Positions 1 through 8,863 of a stretch of DNA of 64,000 nucleotides are shown piece after piece. The notes beneath the pieces were generated by a model. That model did no database searches and had not been told where the DNA came from. It was given only the letters and a program-made list of their open reading frames with translations. How positions within the stretch are numbered: position 1 is the first letter of the stretch; each line of letters starts with the position of its first letter. The translations under genes were made by a program, and so were the position numbers. The stretch comes from Sphingomonas hankookensis (GTDB lineage: Bacteria > Pseudomonadota > Alphaproteobacteria > Sphingomonadales > Sphingomonadaceae), in assembly GCF_028551275.1 (NCBI RefSeq), contig NZ_CP117025.1:310001-374000 (forward strand), read 5' to 3'.

Positions 1-1092
1 GACATTGCCGCGGCAGAGGGGAACGGCCTGTCGGGGGCAATGCTCGACCGGTTGCGGCTCGATCCCGCCCGGGTCGAGGCGATGGCGGTCGGCGTCGATG
101 CGGTGGCGGGCCTGCGCGATCCGGTGGGCGGGGTGATCGACCGCAGCGAACGGCCCAACGGGCTGGCGCTGTCGCGGGTGCGCGTGCCGATCGGGGTAAT
201 CGGCATCATCTATGAAAGCCGGCCCAATGTGACCGCGGACGCTGGCGCGCTGGCGGTGATGGCGGGCAATGCCGCGATCCTGCGCGGCGGGAGCGAGGCG
301 ATCCGCAGCAACCGGGCGATCCATGCGGCGATGGCGCGGGGGCTGGCGAGTGCCGGCCTGCCCGAGGGCGCGGTGCAATTGATCCCGACGACCGATCGCG
401 CGGCGGTGGGGGACATGCTGCGGGCGGATGGCATGATCGACTTGATCGTACCGCGCGGAGGCAAGAGCCTGGTCGCGCGGGTGCAGGCGGAGGCGCGGGT
501 GCCGGTGCTGGCGCATCTCGATGGCCTCAACCACAGCTATGTCGACCGCGCCGCCGATCCGACGATGGCTGAGGCCGTGGTGGTGAACGCCAAGCTGCGC
601 CGGACCGGTGTGTGCGGCGCGACCGAGACGCTGCTGATCGACCGCGGCTATGCCGATCCGCTGCCGATCCTGTCCGGACTGATCGCCGCCGGGTGTGAGC
701 TGCGCGGCGATGCGGAGGTTCGGGCGCTGCATCCCGCCATCCTCGAGGCGAATGACGACGACTGGGACACCGAATATCTCGACGCCATCCTGTCGGTGAA
801 GCTGGTCGACGGGGTGGACGACGCGATCGCGCATATCGCGGCGCATGGATCGCACCATACCGATGCGATCCTTACCGAGGATGCGGCGACCGCGGAGCAT
901 TTCCTGGCGCGCGTCGATTCGGCGATCGTGATGTGGAACGCCTCGACGCAGTTTGCCGATGGCGGCGAGTTCGGGCTGGGCGCGGAGATCGGCATCGCTA
1001 CCGGCCGCTTGCACGCGCGCGGGCCGGTCGCGCTGGAGGGGCTGACGACGTACAAGTGGATCGTGCGGGGCACCGGGCAGACGCGGCCTTGA
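1..1092 (+). CDS. proA: Glutamate-5-semialdehyde dehydrogenase (gamma-glutamyl phosphate reductase), 5' truncated
   Basis: NADPH-dependent reduction of gamma-glutamyl phosphate to glutamate-5-semialdehyde, the second step of proline synthesis in the cytoplasm. The frame is open from base 1, so the ATG at 40 is internal and the true start lies outside the window. About 363 residues are visible against a family length near 420. The aldehyde-dehydrogenase core includes the [18 protein letters not shown] segment and the catalytic cysteine in [10 protein letters not shown]. The C-terminal [20 protein letters not shown] stretch is typical of ProA. Its stop overlaps the nadD start, so the two are probably co-transcribed and coupled. 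Confidence 0.96.
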   Translation, partial: DIAAAEGNGLSGAMLDRLRLDPARVEAMAVGVDAVAGLRDPVGGVIDRSERPNGLALSRVRVPIGVIGIIYESRPNVTADAGALAVMAGNAAILRGGSEAIRSNRAIHAAMARGLASAGLPEGAVQLIPTTDRAAVGDMLRADGMIDLIVPRGGKSLVARVQAEARVPVLAHLDGLNHSYVDRAADPTMAEAVVVNAKLRRTGVCGATETLLIDRGYADPLPILSGLIAAGCELRGDAEVRALHPAILEANDDDWDTEYLDAILSVKLVDGVDDAIAHIAAHGSHHTDAILTEDAATAEHFLARVDSAIVMWNASTQFADGGEFGLGAEIGIATGRLHARGPVALEGLTTYKWIVRGTGQTRP

Positions 1093-1718
1093 AGGCGAAG
1101 GCGATCGGGCTGCTCGGCGGATCGTTCAACCCGGCGCACAAGGGCCATCGCCGGGTGTCGCTGGCAGCGAAGCGTGCGCTGGCGCTGGACGAGGTGTGGT
1201 GGCTGGTGTCGCCGGGCAATCCGCTGAAGCCCGCGGCGGGCATGGCACCGCTGGCCGCGCGGCTGGCCTCGGCTGAGCGGGTGGCGCGCCACGCACCGAT
1301 CCGGCCGACCGCGATCGAGCGGCGGCTGGGCACCCGCTATACCGTCGATAGCTTACGCAAATTGGTGCGGTTGTATCCGCAGCATCGCTTCATCTGGTTG
1401 ATGGGCGCGGACAATCTGGCGGAGTTCCACCGCTGGCGGGACTGGCGCGGGATCGCGCGGACGGTGGCGATTGCGGTGGTCGCGCGTCCGGGCTATGATG
1501 GACGTGCCCTCGCTAGTCCTGCGATGGGTTGGTTGCGGCGCCATGCGCGGCCCGCAGGCCAGGCGAAACGATGGACGATGTGGAGTTTGCCGGCACTGGT
1601 CCGTTTGCGCTTCCGTCCCGATCCGACGTCGGCGACCGCGATCCGCGCCGCCGACCCTGCCTGGCACCGCCGGATGATCTCGTCCGACCGGTCCGGCGCA
1701 CAGGCCCCTGAAAGCTGA
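1089..1718 (+). CDS. nadD: Nicotinate-nucleotide adenylyltransferase
   Basis: Adenylates nicotinate mononucleotide to deamido-NAD in NAD synthesis. The nucleotidyltransferase signature [11 protein letters not shown] lies at the very N terminus and the second signature appears as PTSATAIR near the C terminus. The frame stays open far upstream inside proA, but homology begins at residue 6. I therefore chose the TTG at 1089, which overlaps the proA stop at 1090-1092, giving 209 aa, a normal family length. A TTG start with stop overlap suggests translational coupling. rsfS follows with an ATGA overlap, the arrangement usual in alphaproteobacteria. Confidence 0.93.
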   Translation: MKAKAIGLLGGSFNPAHKGHRRVSLAAKRALALDEVWWLVSPGNPLKPAAGMAPLAARLASAERVARHAPIRPTAIERRLGTRYTVDSLRKLVRLYPQHRFIWLMGADNLAEFHRWRDWRGIARTVAIAVVARPGYDGRALASPAMGWLRRHARPAGQAKRWTMWSLPALVRLRFRPDPTSATAIRAADPAWHRRMISSDRSGAQAPES

Positions 1719-2107
1719 TGAACTTGCCGACCCCTACCGACCCGAGCGATGCGATGAACGAGACCGAAGCGCTGCATCGCATGGTGCTGGCCAGCCTCGA
1801 CGACGACCAGGCGGTCGAAACGGTGTCGATCCCGCTCGCCGGCAAATCGAGCATCGCCGATTACATGGTGATCGCCAGCGGCCGGTCGAGTCGGCAGGTG
1901 GCGTCGATGGCGCAGAAGCTGGCCGAGCGGGTGAAGGCCGAATTCGGGCGTCCGTCGCGCATCGAAGGGCTGCCGACCGCCGACTGGGTGCTGATCGATA
2001 CCGGCGACGTGATCGTCCACCTGTTCCGCCCCGAAGTCCGCACTTTCTACAATCTGGAGCGGATGTGGGCGTTCGGCGATACGCTGAACCCGACCGCGCA
2101 CGCCTGA
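1718..2107 (+). CDS. rsfS: Ribosome silencing factor RsfS (DUF143/Iojap family)
   Basis: Binds ribosomal protein L14 on the large subunit and blocks subunit joining when nutrients are limiting. The 129-residue product has the Iojap core, visible as the DYMVIASGRSSRQVASMA segment and a D-W-V-L-I-D-T-G-D-V-I-V-H-L-F motif near the C terminus. The ATG at 1718 overlaps the nadD stop. An internal ATG at 1754 (MNETEAL) is the alternative start and would remove 12 poorly conserved residues. The nadD-rsfS-rlmH order is a widely conserved bacterial block. Confidence 0.94.
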   Translation: MNLPTPTDPSDAMNETEALHRMVLASLDDDQAVETVSIPLAGKSSIADYMVIASGRSSRQVASMAQKLAERVKAEFGRPSRIEGLPTADWVLIDTGDVIVHLFRPEVRTFYNLERMWAFGDTLNPTAHA

Positions 2108-2120
2108 ACCGGACCCGCCC

Positions 2121-2543
2121 GTGCTGCTGCATATCGTCGCGCGCGGGCGGATCGGGCGCAGTCCCGAGGGCGAGTTGATCGAGCGCTATCTGAAGCGCGT
2201 CAGCTGGCCGACGAAGATCACCGAACTGCCCGATACCGGGGGCAGGATGCCGGCGGTCGATCCGGGGACGCGGATCGTGATGCTGGACGAGAAGGGCCGT
2301 GACCTGCCGTCGATGGCGTTCGCGACGCAGCTGGGCCGCTGGCGCGACGATGGCGTGCGCGAGACGCGGTTCCTGCTGGGTGCGGCCGACGGCTTCGACG
2401 ATGCGCAGCGGGAAGCGGCCGATCTGTTGCTCGCATTCGGACGGGCGACATGGCCGCATCTGATGGCGCGGGCGATGTTGGCCGAACAATTGTGGCGCGC
2501 GACCAGCATCCTCGCCGGCCACCCCTATCACCGCGAAGGATGA
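2121..2543 (+). CDS. rlmH: 23S rRNA (pseudouridine-1915-N3)-methyltransferase RlmH
   Basis: SPOUT-class methyltransferase that methylates pseudouridine 1915 in helix 69 of 23S rRNA. The 140-aa product shows the SPOUT knot elements: FLLGAADGFDD (cofactor loop) and a C-terminal MLAEQLWRATSILAGHPYHR that matches the conserved ending ARAxxxExxYRAxxIxxGxPYHR. The start is GTG at 2121, thirteen bases after the rsfS stop. The stop overlaps the ATG of the peptidase gene downstream. Confidence 0.95.
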   Translation: MLLHIVARGRIGRSPEGELIERYLKRVSWPTKITELPDTGGRMPAVDPGTRIVMLDEKGRDLPSMAFATQLGRWRDDGVRETRFLLGAADGFDDAQREAADLLLAFGRATWPHLMARAMLAEQLWRATSILAGHPYHREG

Positions 2544-3694
2544 GGCGCGCGTTCGTCCCGATTGCCGCCCTCGCCGTGCTGGCAGGGGCGGCGGTTTGGG
2601 CGCAGGACGACCCCGTAGCGGCCGGGCGCGAACGGTTGGGTGCCGCGAAGCGCGCAGCGGTCGAGGCGGCCGCCCGGTCGAAACGGCTGGAACAGGCGGC
2701 GCGGGCGGCACAGGCAGGAGCCGAACGGACCGGTGCGGCGCAGGCAGCCCTCGCCGCGCGGATCGCGGCGGCAAAGGCAAGTCGCGCGGCGGCGCAGGCC
2801 CGCGTGGCGTTGATCGGCGAGCTGCTCGCCAGGCGGCGTGCCGATCTGGCGGCGCGGCAGGCGCCGGTCGCGCGGCTGGTCGGCGCGTTGCAGTCGCTCG
2901 CCACGCGGCCGGCATGGCTGGCGGTGGCGCAGCCGGGGTCGACCAACGATCTGGTCCATGTCCGTGCGGTGCTGGGAACCGTCGTGCCGGCGATGCAGCA
3001 GCGCACCGCCGCGGTGCGGGCCGGGGTAACGGACGCCGCACGGCTGCGGTCGCAGGCCGGGGTCGCGCTGGCGGCGCTGGCGGCGAGCAATGCCCGGCTG
3101 GAAGGCGAGCGGCTGGCGCTGGTCCGTGCGGAGGCGGCGCAGCGGCTGCGGTCGCGCGAATTGGCTCGTGGGGCGATGGTCGAATCCGACCGCGCGATCG
3201 CGCTGGGCGAACAGGCCCGCGACATCGTCGACCGGCTGGAGGAACTGGGCGAGGCGCGCGATACCCGTGCCGCGCTTGCCGCCCTGCCCGGCCCGCTGCC
3301 CCGCCCCGATGCCGCTGCGCCGGCGTTACCCCCGCCGGCCTACCGCCTGCCGGTCAAAGGTGCGGTCGCCAACGGCTTCGGCGAGATCAGCGACAGCGGG
3401 GTGCGTGCCCGCGGGCTGACGCTGACCGTCGCGCCCGGCGCGACCGTCGTCGCGCCCGCGCCGGGGCGGATCGCGTTCAGCAAGCGGTTTCGCGGTTATC
3501 GCCGCGTCGTGATTCTCGACCATGGCGATGGCTGGACGACGACGGTTACCGGCCTTGCCGCCAGTGTCGGTCCGGTCGACGGCCGGGTCGTCGCCGGCAC
3601 GCCCATCGGCCGCGCGCCGACGGGCGACGCGCCGCCGGTGACGATCGAACTGCGCCGCCGCGGCGTGCCGGTCGACCTGGCGGCGATGCTGTAG
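2540..3694 (+). CDS. Murein hydrolase activator EnvC-like, M23/LytM-domain protein
   Basis: Exported 384-aa protein. It starts with a signal peptide (MRRAFVPIAALAVLAGAAVWAQ), then about 220 residues of Ala/Arg/Glu-rich coiled coil, then a C-terminal LytM domain from about residue 270 (LPVKGAVANGFGEISDSG). EnvC-type proteins activate the amidases that split septal peptidoglycan. The LytM domain lacks a clear HxxxD and HxH zinc set: the expected first site reads NGFGEISDSG and the last metal motif is replaced by VTIELRRRG. It is therefore probably a regulatory rather than catalytic LytM domain, as in EnvC. The ATG at 2540 overlaps the rlmH stop; the frame is open further upstream but lacks a signal peptide there. 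Confidence 0.87.
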   Translation: MRRAFVPIAALAVLAGAAVWAQDDPVAAGRERLGAAKRAAVEAAARSKRLEQAARAAQAGAERTGAAQAALAARIAAAKASRAAAQARVALIGELLARRRADLAARQAPVARLVGALQSLATRPAWLAVAQPGSTNDLVHVRAVLGTVVPAMQQRTAAVRAGVTDAARLRSQAGVALAALAASNARLEGERLALVRAEAAQRLRSRELARGAMVESDRAIALGEQARDIVDRLEELGEARDTRAALAALPGPLPRPDAAAPALPPPAYRLPVKGAVANGFGEISDSGVRARGLTLTVAPGATVVAPAPGRIAFSKRFRGYRRVVILDHGDGWTTTVTGLAASVGPVDGRVVAGTPIGRAPTGDAPPVTIELRRRGVPVDLAAML

Positions 3695-3778
3695 GCCAGA
3701 GCGTCAATGGCAGGGTAACCGTATATTATCCGTTGGCGTCCATACCGTACCGAACGACAGATTCGGAGGAACGGCCGC

Positions 3779-5614
3779 ATGCAATCGATCAACCGGATGG
3801 TTCTGGCGGCCATCGCCGCAATCGTGCTGTTGGTATTGGGATCGGCCGGTGCCCGGGTCTGGTCCAACGGACGACAGGCCGATGCCCGCGCCAGCATCAC
3901 GCAGGGGACCGCCCTGCTGCGCAACCACATGACCGCCGACATGATGCACGATGCGATTCGGGGCGACGTCTTGTCGGTGCTGCGCGCCACGTCGGCCGGC
4001 GATCTCGATCTGGCGGCGAACCGGCAGGCGCTGACGGACGACTCGGCGGCGTTGCGCAAGGCGCTGGCTGCCGACGCCGCCTATGCCGACGCGCCCGCCA
4101 TCTCGGCACAAGCCCGCCGCATCCAGCCGCTGGTCGACGCCTATATCGCCACCGCAGAGCGCATCGCCGACGCCGCCGCGACGAATCCGGCGCGTGCCAC
4201 CGCGCTTCTGCCCGGCTTTCTGGAAGCGTTCGAAAAGCTGGAGGGCGGCATGAGCACGCTGTCCGATGCGATCGAAGCGCATCTGGCCAGTGTCAGTGCC
4301 GAAGCGAACGCCATCGCCCGGTTCGCCAACATCCTGTTGATCTTCACGACCTCCGCGACGCTTGCCGTCGTCCTCGCGATCGGCTTCGCGACCCGCCGCT
4401 TCGTCCTGTCGCCGCTGCTGGCGCTGGTCGATGCGCTGAAGCGCATGACGTCGGGCGACATGGCGGTGACCATTCCCGCCAACGACCGCCGCGACGAATT
4501 GGGCCAGCTGGCCGGTGCGACGCAGGAATTGCGCGATCAGCTGGTCGCCGCCGAACGGGCCAAGGAGGAACAGACGACGCTGATCGTCGACAGCTTCGGC
4601 ACGGCGTTGACGAAGCTGGCCGAAGGCGATCTCGTCTCGCGGATCGATGCCGATCTGACCGGGCCGTTCGCCCGGATCAAGGCGGACTTCAACGCCGCCG
4701 TCGCCGCGCTCCAGTCGACGCTCGCGACCGTCACCGAGGCGGCGAGCAGCATCAACAACGGCGCCGACGACATCCGCCAGGCGTCCGACGACCTGTCGCA
4801 GCGGACCGAGCAGCAGGCCGCGAGCCTTGAGGAAACGGCGGCGGCGATGGACGAGATCACATCGACCGTGCGCGAAACCGCCGCCGGCGCCGCGCAGGCC
4901 AACCGCATCGTCAGCGAGGCGCGGGCCGAAGCCGACCAGTCGGGCGAGGTCGTCCGCCGCGCGGTGGAGGCGATGCACGGCATCGAACGCGCCTCCGCCG
5001 AGATCAGCGACATCATCAGCGTGATCGACGGCATCTCGTTCCAGACCAATTTGCTGGCGCTGAACGCGGGGGTCGAGGCAGCGCGGGCGGGCGACGCCGG
5101 CAAGGGCTTTGCGGTCGTCGCCAGCGAAGTGCGCGCGCTGGCGCAACGCTCGGCCGATGCCGCCAAGGACGTGAAGACCCGCATCACCGCATCGTCGAGC
5201 CAGATCGGCAGCGGCGTGCAGCTGGTCGTCGAAACCGGCGATGCGCTGACCCGGATCATCAACCGGATCGGGCAGATCGACGGACTGGTCGCCAGCATCG
5301 CGGCATCGGCCGAGCGTCAGGCGACCGGCCTGCACCAGATCAACACCGCCGTGTCGGAAATGGACGGCATGACCCAGCAGAATGCGGCGATGGTCGAGGA
5401 GGCGACGGCGGCGGTGCGCAGCCTCGCTTCGGACGCCGACGGCATGGCGCGGCAGATCACCAGCTTCCGCCTGGGCGAACCCGGCCACCGCATCGCCCCG
5501 GTCCGCGCCGTCCCGGCGCCGGCTCCCCGACCGGCAACCGTCGTCCCGATGCGCCCGCAAGTTGCCGGCAACACCGCGCTGGCGGTCGTGGAGGATGACT
5601 GGTCGGCGTTCTGA
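3779..5614 (+). CDS. Methyl-accepting chemotaxis protein
   Basis: 611-aa inner-membrane chemoreceptor. TM1 spans about residues 7-24, followed by a periplasmic helical sensor region, TM2 at about 183-203 and a HAMP domain. The cytoplasmic signalling hairpin has its conserved tip in FQTNLLALNAGVEAARAGD. The last residues, DDWSAF, fit the xWxxF tether that recruits CheR/CheB methylation enzymes. A ribosome-binding site (GGAGG) lies just before the ATG. No che or flagellar genes are nearby, so its partners are encoded elsewhere. The ligand is unknown. Confidence 0.95.
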   Translation: MQSINRMVLAAIAAIVLLVLGSAGARVWSNGRQADARASITQGTALLRNHMTADMMHDAIRGDVLSVLRATSAGDLDLAANRQALTDDSAALRKALAADAAYADAPAISAQARRIQPLVDAYIATAERIADAAATNPARATALLPGFLEAFEKLEGGMSTLSDAIEAHLASVSAEANAIARFANILLIFTTSATLAVVLAIGFATRRFVLSPLLALVDALKRMTSGDMAVTIPANDRRDELGQLAGATQELRDQLVAAERAKEEQTTLIVDSFGTALTKLAEGDLVSRIDADLTGPFARIKADFNAAVAALQSTLATVTEAASSINNGADDIRQASDDLSQRTEQQAASLEETAAAMDEITSTVRETAAGAAQANRIVSEARAEADQSGEVVRRAVEAMHGIERASAEISDIISVIDGISFQTNLLALNAGVEAARAGDAGKGFAVVASEVRALAQRSADAAKDVKTRITASSSQIGSGVQLVVETGDALTRIINRIGQIDGLVASIAASAERQATGLHQINTAVSEMDGMTQQNAAMVEEATAAVRSLASDADGMARQITSFRLGEPGHRIAPVRAVPAPAPRPATVVPMRPQVAGNTALAVVEDDWSAF

Positions 5615-5650
5615 GGATCGATCGACTTCGACGAATCGAACAAACGTCTG

Positions 5651-5732
5651 CGTCACGCCGGACTTGATCCGGAGTCCCGCTTCTCTCCAACGGTAGAAAA
5701 GAAGCGGGACCCCGGGTCGAGCCCGGGGGAAC
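5651..5732. repeat. Intergenic palindromic repeat, family A, degenerate copy
   Basis: Imperfect long inverted repeat. The left arm resembles CGTCACGCCGGACTTGATCC and continues into a CCCGCTTCT box. The right arm mirrors it starting GAAGCGGGACCCCGG. Both arms differ from the consensus seen in the other four copies (8736, 21190, 22031, 30948). It lies between the chemoreceptor and the protease gene and could fold into a strong hairpin in RNA. Confidence 0.8.
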
Positions 5733-5879
5733 GGCTTCCTGTGATACCGGCGTCGCCCGTCGACGCCGAGCGGACCATGGCCGAACGTCACCGCCCGTTC
5801 AGCAAGACAGCGCTTTGATCGCGGCGCGAATTATCGCTAATGTGACAAACGTACCGCAGTCGAAAGCATCCAAGCGTTT

Positions 5880-7235
5880 ATGCGTAGGTCCCGTTCGTTC
5901 TTTCAGGCCACCGCCATCGTCGGTGCGCTGGCGCTGGTTCCCGTTGCCACCGGCGCGATGGCGCAGGCCGATGCCGGCAGTTTCCGCGAACTCGACAACT
6001 TCATGGACGTGTATAATCGCGTGAAGGCGAGCTACGTCGACAAGGTCGACGACAAGACGCTGATGGAAGGCGCGATGCGCGGCATGCTGGCCGCGCTCGA
6101 CCCGCATTCGAGCTATCTGGATGCGAAGGATTTCGAGAATCTGCGCATCGCCACCACCGGCAATTATTCGGGCCTTGGCCTGTCGGTCACGCTGGAGGAC
6201 GGCGCGGTCAAGGTCATTACGCCCACCGAGGATACGCCGGCGGCGCGCGCCGGGATCAAGTCGGGCGATTACATCACCCATGTCGATGGCAAGCTGATCG
6301 TCGGCGGCACGCTGGATGAGGCGGTCGCGCAGATGCGCGGACCCACGGGGTCGAAGGTATCGCTGACCATCGTCCGTCCCGGTCGCGACAAGCCGATCGA
6401 GCTGACGCTGGTGCGCAGCACGATCGTGCAGAAGCCGGTGAAGTGGGAGGTCAAGGACGGCATCGGCGTCATCAACATCAACACCTTCAGCGAGACGACC
6501 GGCGCCGATACCCGCGCCGCGATCGCCGGGATCGACAAGGCGCTGGGCCACAAGCCCAAGGGCTATATCATCGACCTGCGCGACAATGGCGGCGGGCTGC
6601 TGACCCAGGCGATCGAGGTGTCCGACACCTTCCTGGCGCGCGGCGAGATCGTGTCGCAGCGCGGGCGCGACAAGGCGGATACCGAACGCTATTTCGCCGA
6701 GGAAATGGTGCCGGGCGACCTGGCGCAGGGGCTGCCGATCATCGTGCTGACCAATCCGGGCACGGCATCGGCGTCGGAAATCGTCGCCGGCGCGTTGCAG
6801 GACCATCACCGCGCGATCGTGATGGGCGAGCGCAGCTTCGGCAAGGGATCGGTCCAGTCGATCTTCGACCTGTCGAAGAACACCGCCGTCCGCCTGACCA
6901 CCGCGCGCTACCATACGCCATCGGGCCGGTCGGTGCAGGAAGGCGGCATCGACCCCGACCTGAAGGTGCCGCAGATTTCCGACCCGGATTACAAGGACCG
7001 GCCGGTGTATCGCGAGGCCGATCTGCGCCGCCACCTCGTCAACGAGGCCGGGGTCGACGACAAGACGCTGACCGAGGATACCAAGGACGATCCGCGCTTC
7101 GCCGAAAGCGCCGAATCGCTCAAGAAGCGCGGTATCGAGGATTTTCAGCTCTATTATGCGCTCCAGACCATGGGTCGCGTCGGCCCCACCACGCGCATGG
7201 CAGCGGCGCCGGCGCCCAGGCCGGCGAAGCGCTGA
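5880..7235 (+). CDS. ctpA: S41 family C-terminal processing peptidase (CtpA type)
   Basis: Exported serine protease of 451 aa that trims or degrades periplasmic proteins from the C terminus. A signal peptide ends near AMAQA (residue 30). A PDZ domain spans about 90-175 and the S41 catalytic domain about 190-385. The catalytic dyad is Ser297 in GTASASE and Lys322 in SFGKGS, 25 residues apart as in known Ctp proteases. A low-complexity AAAPAPRPAKR tail ends the protein. The start has no good Shine-Dalgarno sequence but gives a proper signal peptide. dsbB begins 4 bases after the stop, suggesting an operon. Confidence 0.95.
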   Translation: MRRSRSFFQATAIVGALALVPVATGAMAQADAGSFRELDNFMDVYNRVKASYVDKVDDKTLMEGAMRGMLAALDPHSSYLDAKDFENLRIATTGNYSGLGLSVTLEDGAVKVITPTEDTPAARAGIKSGDYITHVDGKLIVGGTLDEAVAQMRGPTGSKVSLTIVRPGRDKPIELTLVRSTIVQKPVKWEVKDGIGVININTFSETTGADTRAAIAGIDKALGHKPKGYIIDLRDNGGGLLTQAIEVSDTFLARGEIVSQRGRDKADTERYFAEEMVPGDLAQGLPIIVLTNPGTASASEIVAGALQDHHRAIVMGERSFGKGSVQSIFDLSKNTAVRLTTARYHTPSGRSVQEGGIDPDLKVPQISDPDYKDRPVYREADLRRHLVNEAGVDDKTLTEDTKDDPRFAESAESLKKRGIEDFQLYYALQTMGRVGPTTRMAAAPAPRPAKR

Positions 7236-7239
7236 GCGG

Positions 7240-7719
7240 ATGCGGGCCAACGACCTGCCGCTCGCGCGCTGGATCGCGCTGCTGCTGCCGCTCACGCTGA
7301 TCGCCGGCGCGCTGGCGTCGCAATATCTCGGCGGGCTGTGCCCGTGCGAGATGTGCCATTGGCAGCGCTGGCCGCATTATGCCGCGATCGGCCTTGCCGC
7401 GCTGTCGTTCGTGGTGCCGCGCACGTCGGGCAAGCGGGCGCTGGTGATCCTGGCCGGGATCGCGATCCTCGTCAGCGGCGCGATCGGCGTGTTCCATGCC
7501 GGGGTCGAATATCATTGGTGGCAGGGGATCACCGCCTGCGCCAACACGCTCGGCGCGACCGGGGGGGATTTACTGGCGGCGATCGTGCGGCAACCGGTCG
7601 TACGCTGCGACGTGCCGCAATGGACGTTGTTCGGCATTTCGCTGGCCGGATTCAACGCGATCCTTTCGATCACTGGTGCGTTGGCGGTACTGATCCTCGC
7701 GACACGGAGGCGGACATGA
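7240..7719 (+). CDS. dsbB: Disulfide bond formation protein DsbB family
   Basis: 159-aa inner-membrane protein with four predicted TM helices. It reoxidises DsbA-type thiol oxidases and passes electrons to quinone. The first redox pair is Cys36-E-M-Cys39 in the PCEMCHWQRWPH motif, with an additional Cys34 just before it. The second periplasmic pair is Cys100 (TACANTL) and Cys123 (VVRCDVPQW). The ATG at 7240 follows the ctpA stop closely, and the stop overlaps the coq7 start. Confidence 0.92.
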   Translation: MRANDLPLARWIALLLPLTLIAGALASQYLGGLCPCEMCHWQRWPHYAAIGLAALSFVVPRTSGKRALVILAGIAILVSGAIGVFHAGVEYHWWQGITACANTLGATGGDLLAAIVRQPVVRCDVPQWTLFGISLAGFNAILSITGALAVLILATRRRT

Positions 7720-8255
7720 CCAAGTGGCGACCCGGCGACCGCAGGCCCGGCGGGCTGGAATCGATGATCCGCGTCGATCAGGCGGGCGAATATGGCGCAA
7801 CCCGCATCTATGCCGGGCAGCTGGCGGTGATGGGCGACCGCAGCCCCATGTCGGCGGCGATCCAGGGCATGGCGTTGCAGGAGGCGGAACACCGCGCCTA
7901 TTTCGACGCGCTGATCGCCGAGCGCGGCGTGCGACCGACGCTGATCCAGCCCTTCTGGGACGTGGCGGGCTTTGCGCTGGGCGCGGTGACGGCGGCGATC
8001 GGGCCGGAGGCGGCAATGGCCTGCACCGCGGCGGTCGAGACCGAAATCGACAAACATTATGAGGATCAGCTCGCCGAACTGGGCGACGATCATCCCGAGT
8101 TGAGCGAGGCGATCGCCCGGTTCCAGGCCGAGGAACTGGAGCACAAGGAAGCGGCGCTGGCGCATGGTGCCGAACGCGCGCCGGCCTATCCCGTGCTGTC
8201 GGCGGCGATCCGCGCGGGATGCCGCGTCGCCATCGAAGTTTCGAAACGTATTTGA
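7716..8255 (+). CDS. coq7: Demethoxyubiquinone hydroxylase Coq7
   Basis: Di-iron monooxygenase for a late hydroxylation in ubiquinone synthesis. The 179-aa product keeps the carboxylate/histidine ligands: Glu25 in QAGEYGA, E56xxH59 in QEAEHRAYF, the glutamates of ETEIDKHYEDQL, and E-x-x-H in EELEHKE. The frame is open upstream through dsbB, but the ATG at 7716 overlapping the dsbB stop begins the conserved RPGGLESMIRVDQAGE region. DsbB passes electrons to quinone, so the pairing with a quinone-synthesis gene makes biological sense. Confidence 0.95.
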   Translation: MTKWRPGDRRPGGLESMIRVDQAGEYGATRIYAGQLAVMGDRSPMSAAIQGMALQEAEHRAYFDALIAERGVRPTLIQPFWDVAGFALGAVTAAIGPEAAMACTAAVETEIDKHYEDQLAELGDDHPELSEAIARFQAEELEHKEAALAHGAERAPAYPVLSAAIRAGCRVAIEVSKRI

Positions 8256-8287
8256 CCGACCGGGCGTTATCCGGACAGGAGGAAATG

Positions 8288-8686
8288 ATGACCCGCATGC
8301 TTCTGGCCGGTGCCGCCGCGATCGCCGCCTTCACCCTGCCCGCCGCCCCTGCCGCCGCACAGGTGCAGAACGGGACGCTGGTCATTTACGGCAATGACAA
8401 ATGCCCGACCAATGCCGATGGCGAGGAAATCGTGGTCTGCGTCCGCCGCAGCGAGCGCGAGCGCTTCCGCATCCCGAAGGAACTGCGCGACGCCGAACCG
8501 ACGCGCGACGGCGAAAGCTGGGCGACGCGGGTCGAAGACAATCTGAACGCCGGCTCGTTCGGCACCGGCAGCTGCTCGACGGCGGGCGTCGGCGGGCAGA
8601 CCGGGTGCTTCGTGCAGCGGGCCAATGCGGCGCGGGCGGAACGGCGGGCGCGGGCGAAGGCGGAGTCGAGCATTCCGCTGCCGTAA
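8288..8686 (+). CDS. Small exported protein of unknown function, sphingomonad type
   Basis: 132 aa with a signal peptide (MTRMLLAGAAAIAAFTLPAA, cleavage after AAAQ). The mature part has an EEIVVCVRRSERERFRIPKE block, a cysteine pair around GSCSTAGVGGQTGCF and a basic Ala/Arg-rich tail. I do not recognise a named domain. The same order (exported leader, acidic-EI-VC block, then R-x-P residues) occurs in the protein at 49614-50135. The second of two adjacent ATGs (8288) was chosen because an AGGAGG site lies about five bases upstream. Confidence 0.75.
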   Translation: MTRMLLAGAAAIAAFTLPAAPAAAQVQNGTLVIYGNDKCPTNADGEEIVVCVRRSERERFRIPKELRDAEPTRDGESWATRVEDNLNAGSFGTGSCSTAGVGGQTGCFVQRANAARAERRARAKAESSIPLP

Positions 8687-8735
8687 GGGATTGTCGGTCG
8701 GTCCCGGTGGCCTTGGCGTTACCGTCCTTGGCATC

Positions 8736-8822
8736 CGTCACCCCGGGCTTGACCCGGGGTCCCGCTTCTTATTTTACGACGGTCGGTAGAAAGCGTCACC
8801 CCGGATCAAGTCCGGGGTGACG
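8736..8822. repeat. Intergenic palindromic repeat, family A
   Basis: The left arm CGTCACCCCGGGCTTGACCC leads into GGGGTCCCGCTTCTT. The right arm ends CCGGATCAAGTCCGGGGTGA plus CG, but its GAAGCGGGACC box is replaced by AAGCGTCA, as if rearranged internally. It lies between a plus-strand and a minus-strand gene that converge, where it may act as a bidirectional terminator. Confidence 0.85.
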
Positions 8823-8863
8823 CATTAGCTCAGTTGTCCGCCGCGGTCAGGCCGTGGGCGCCC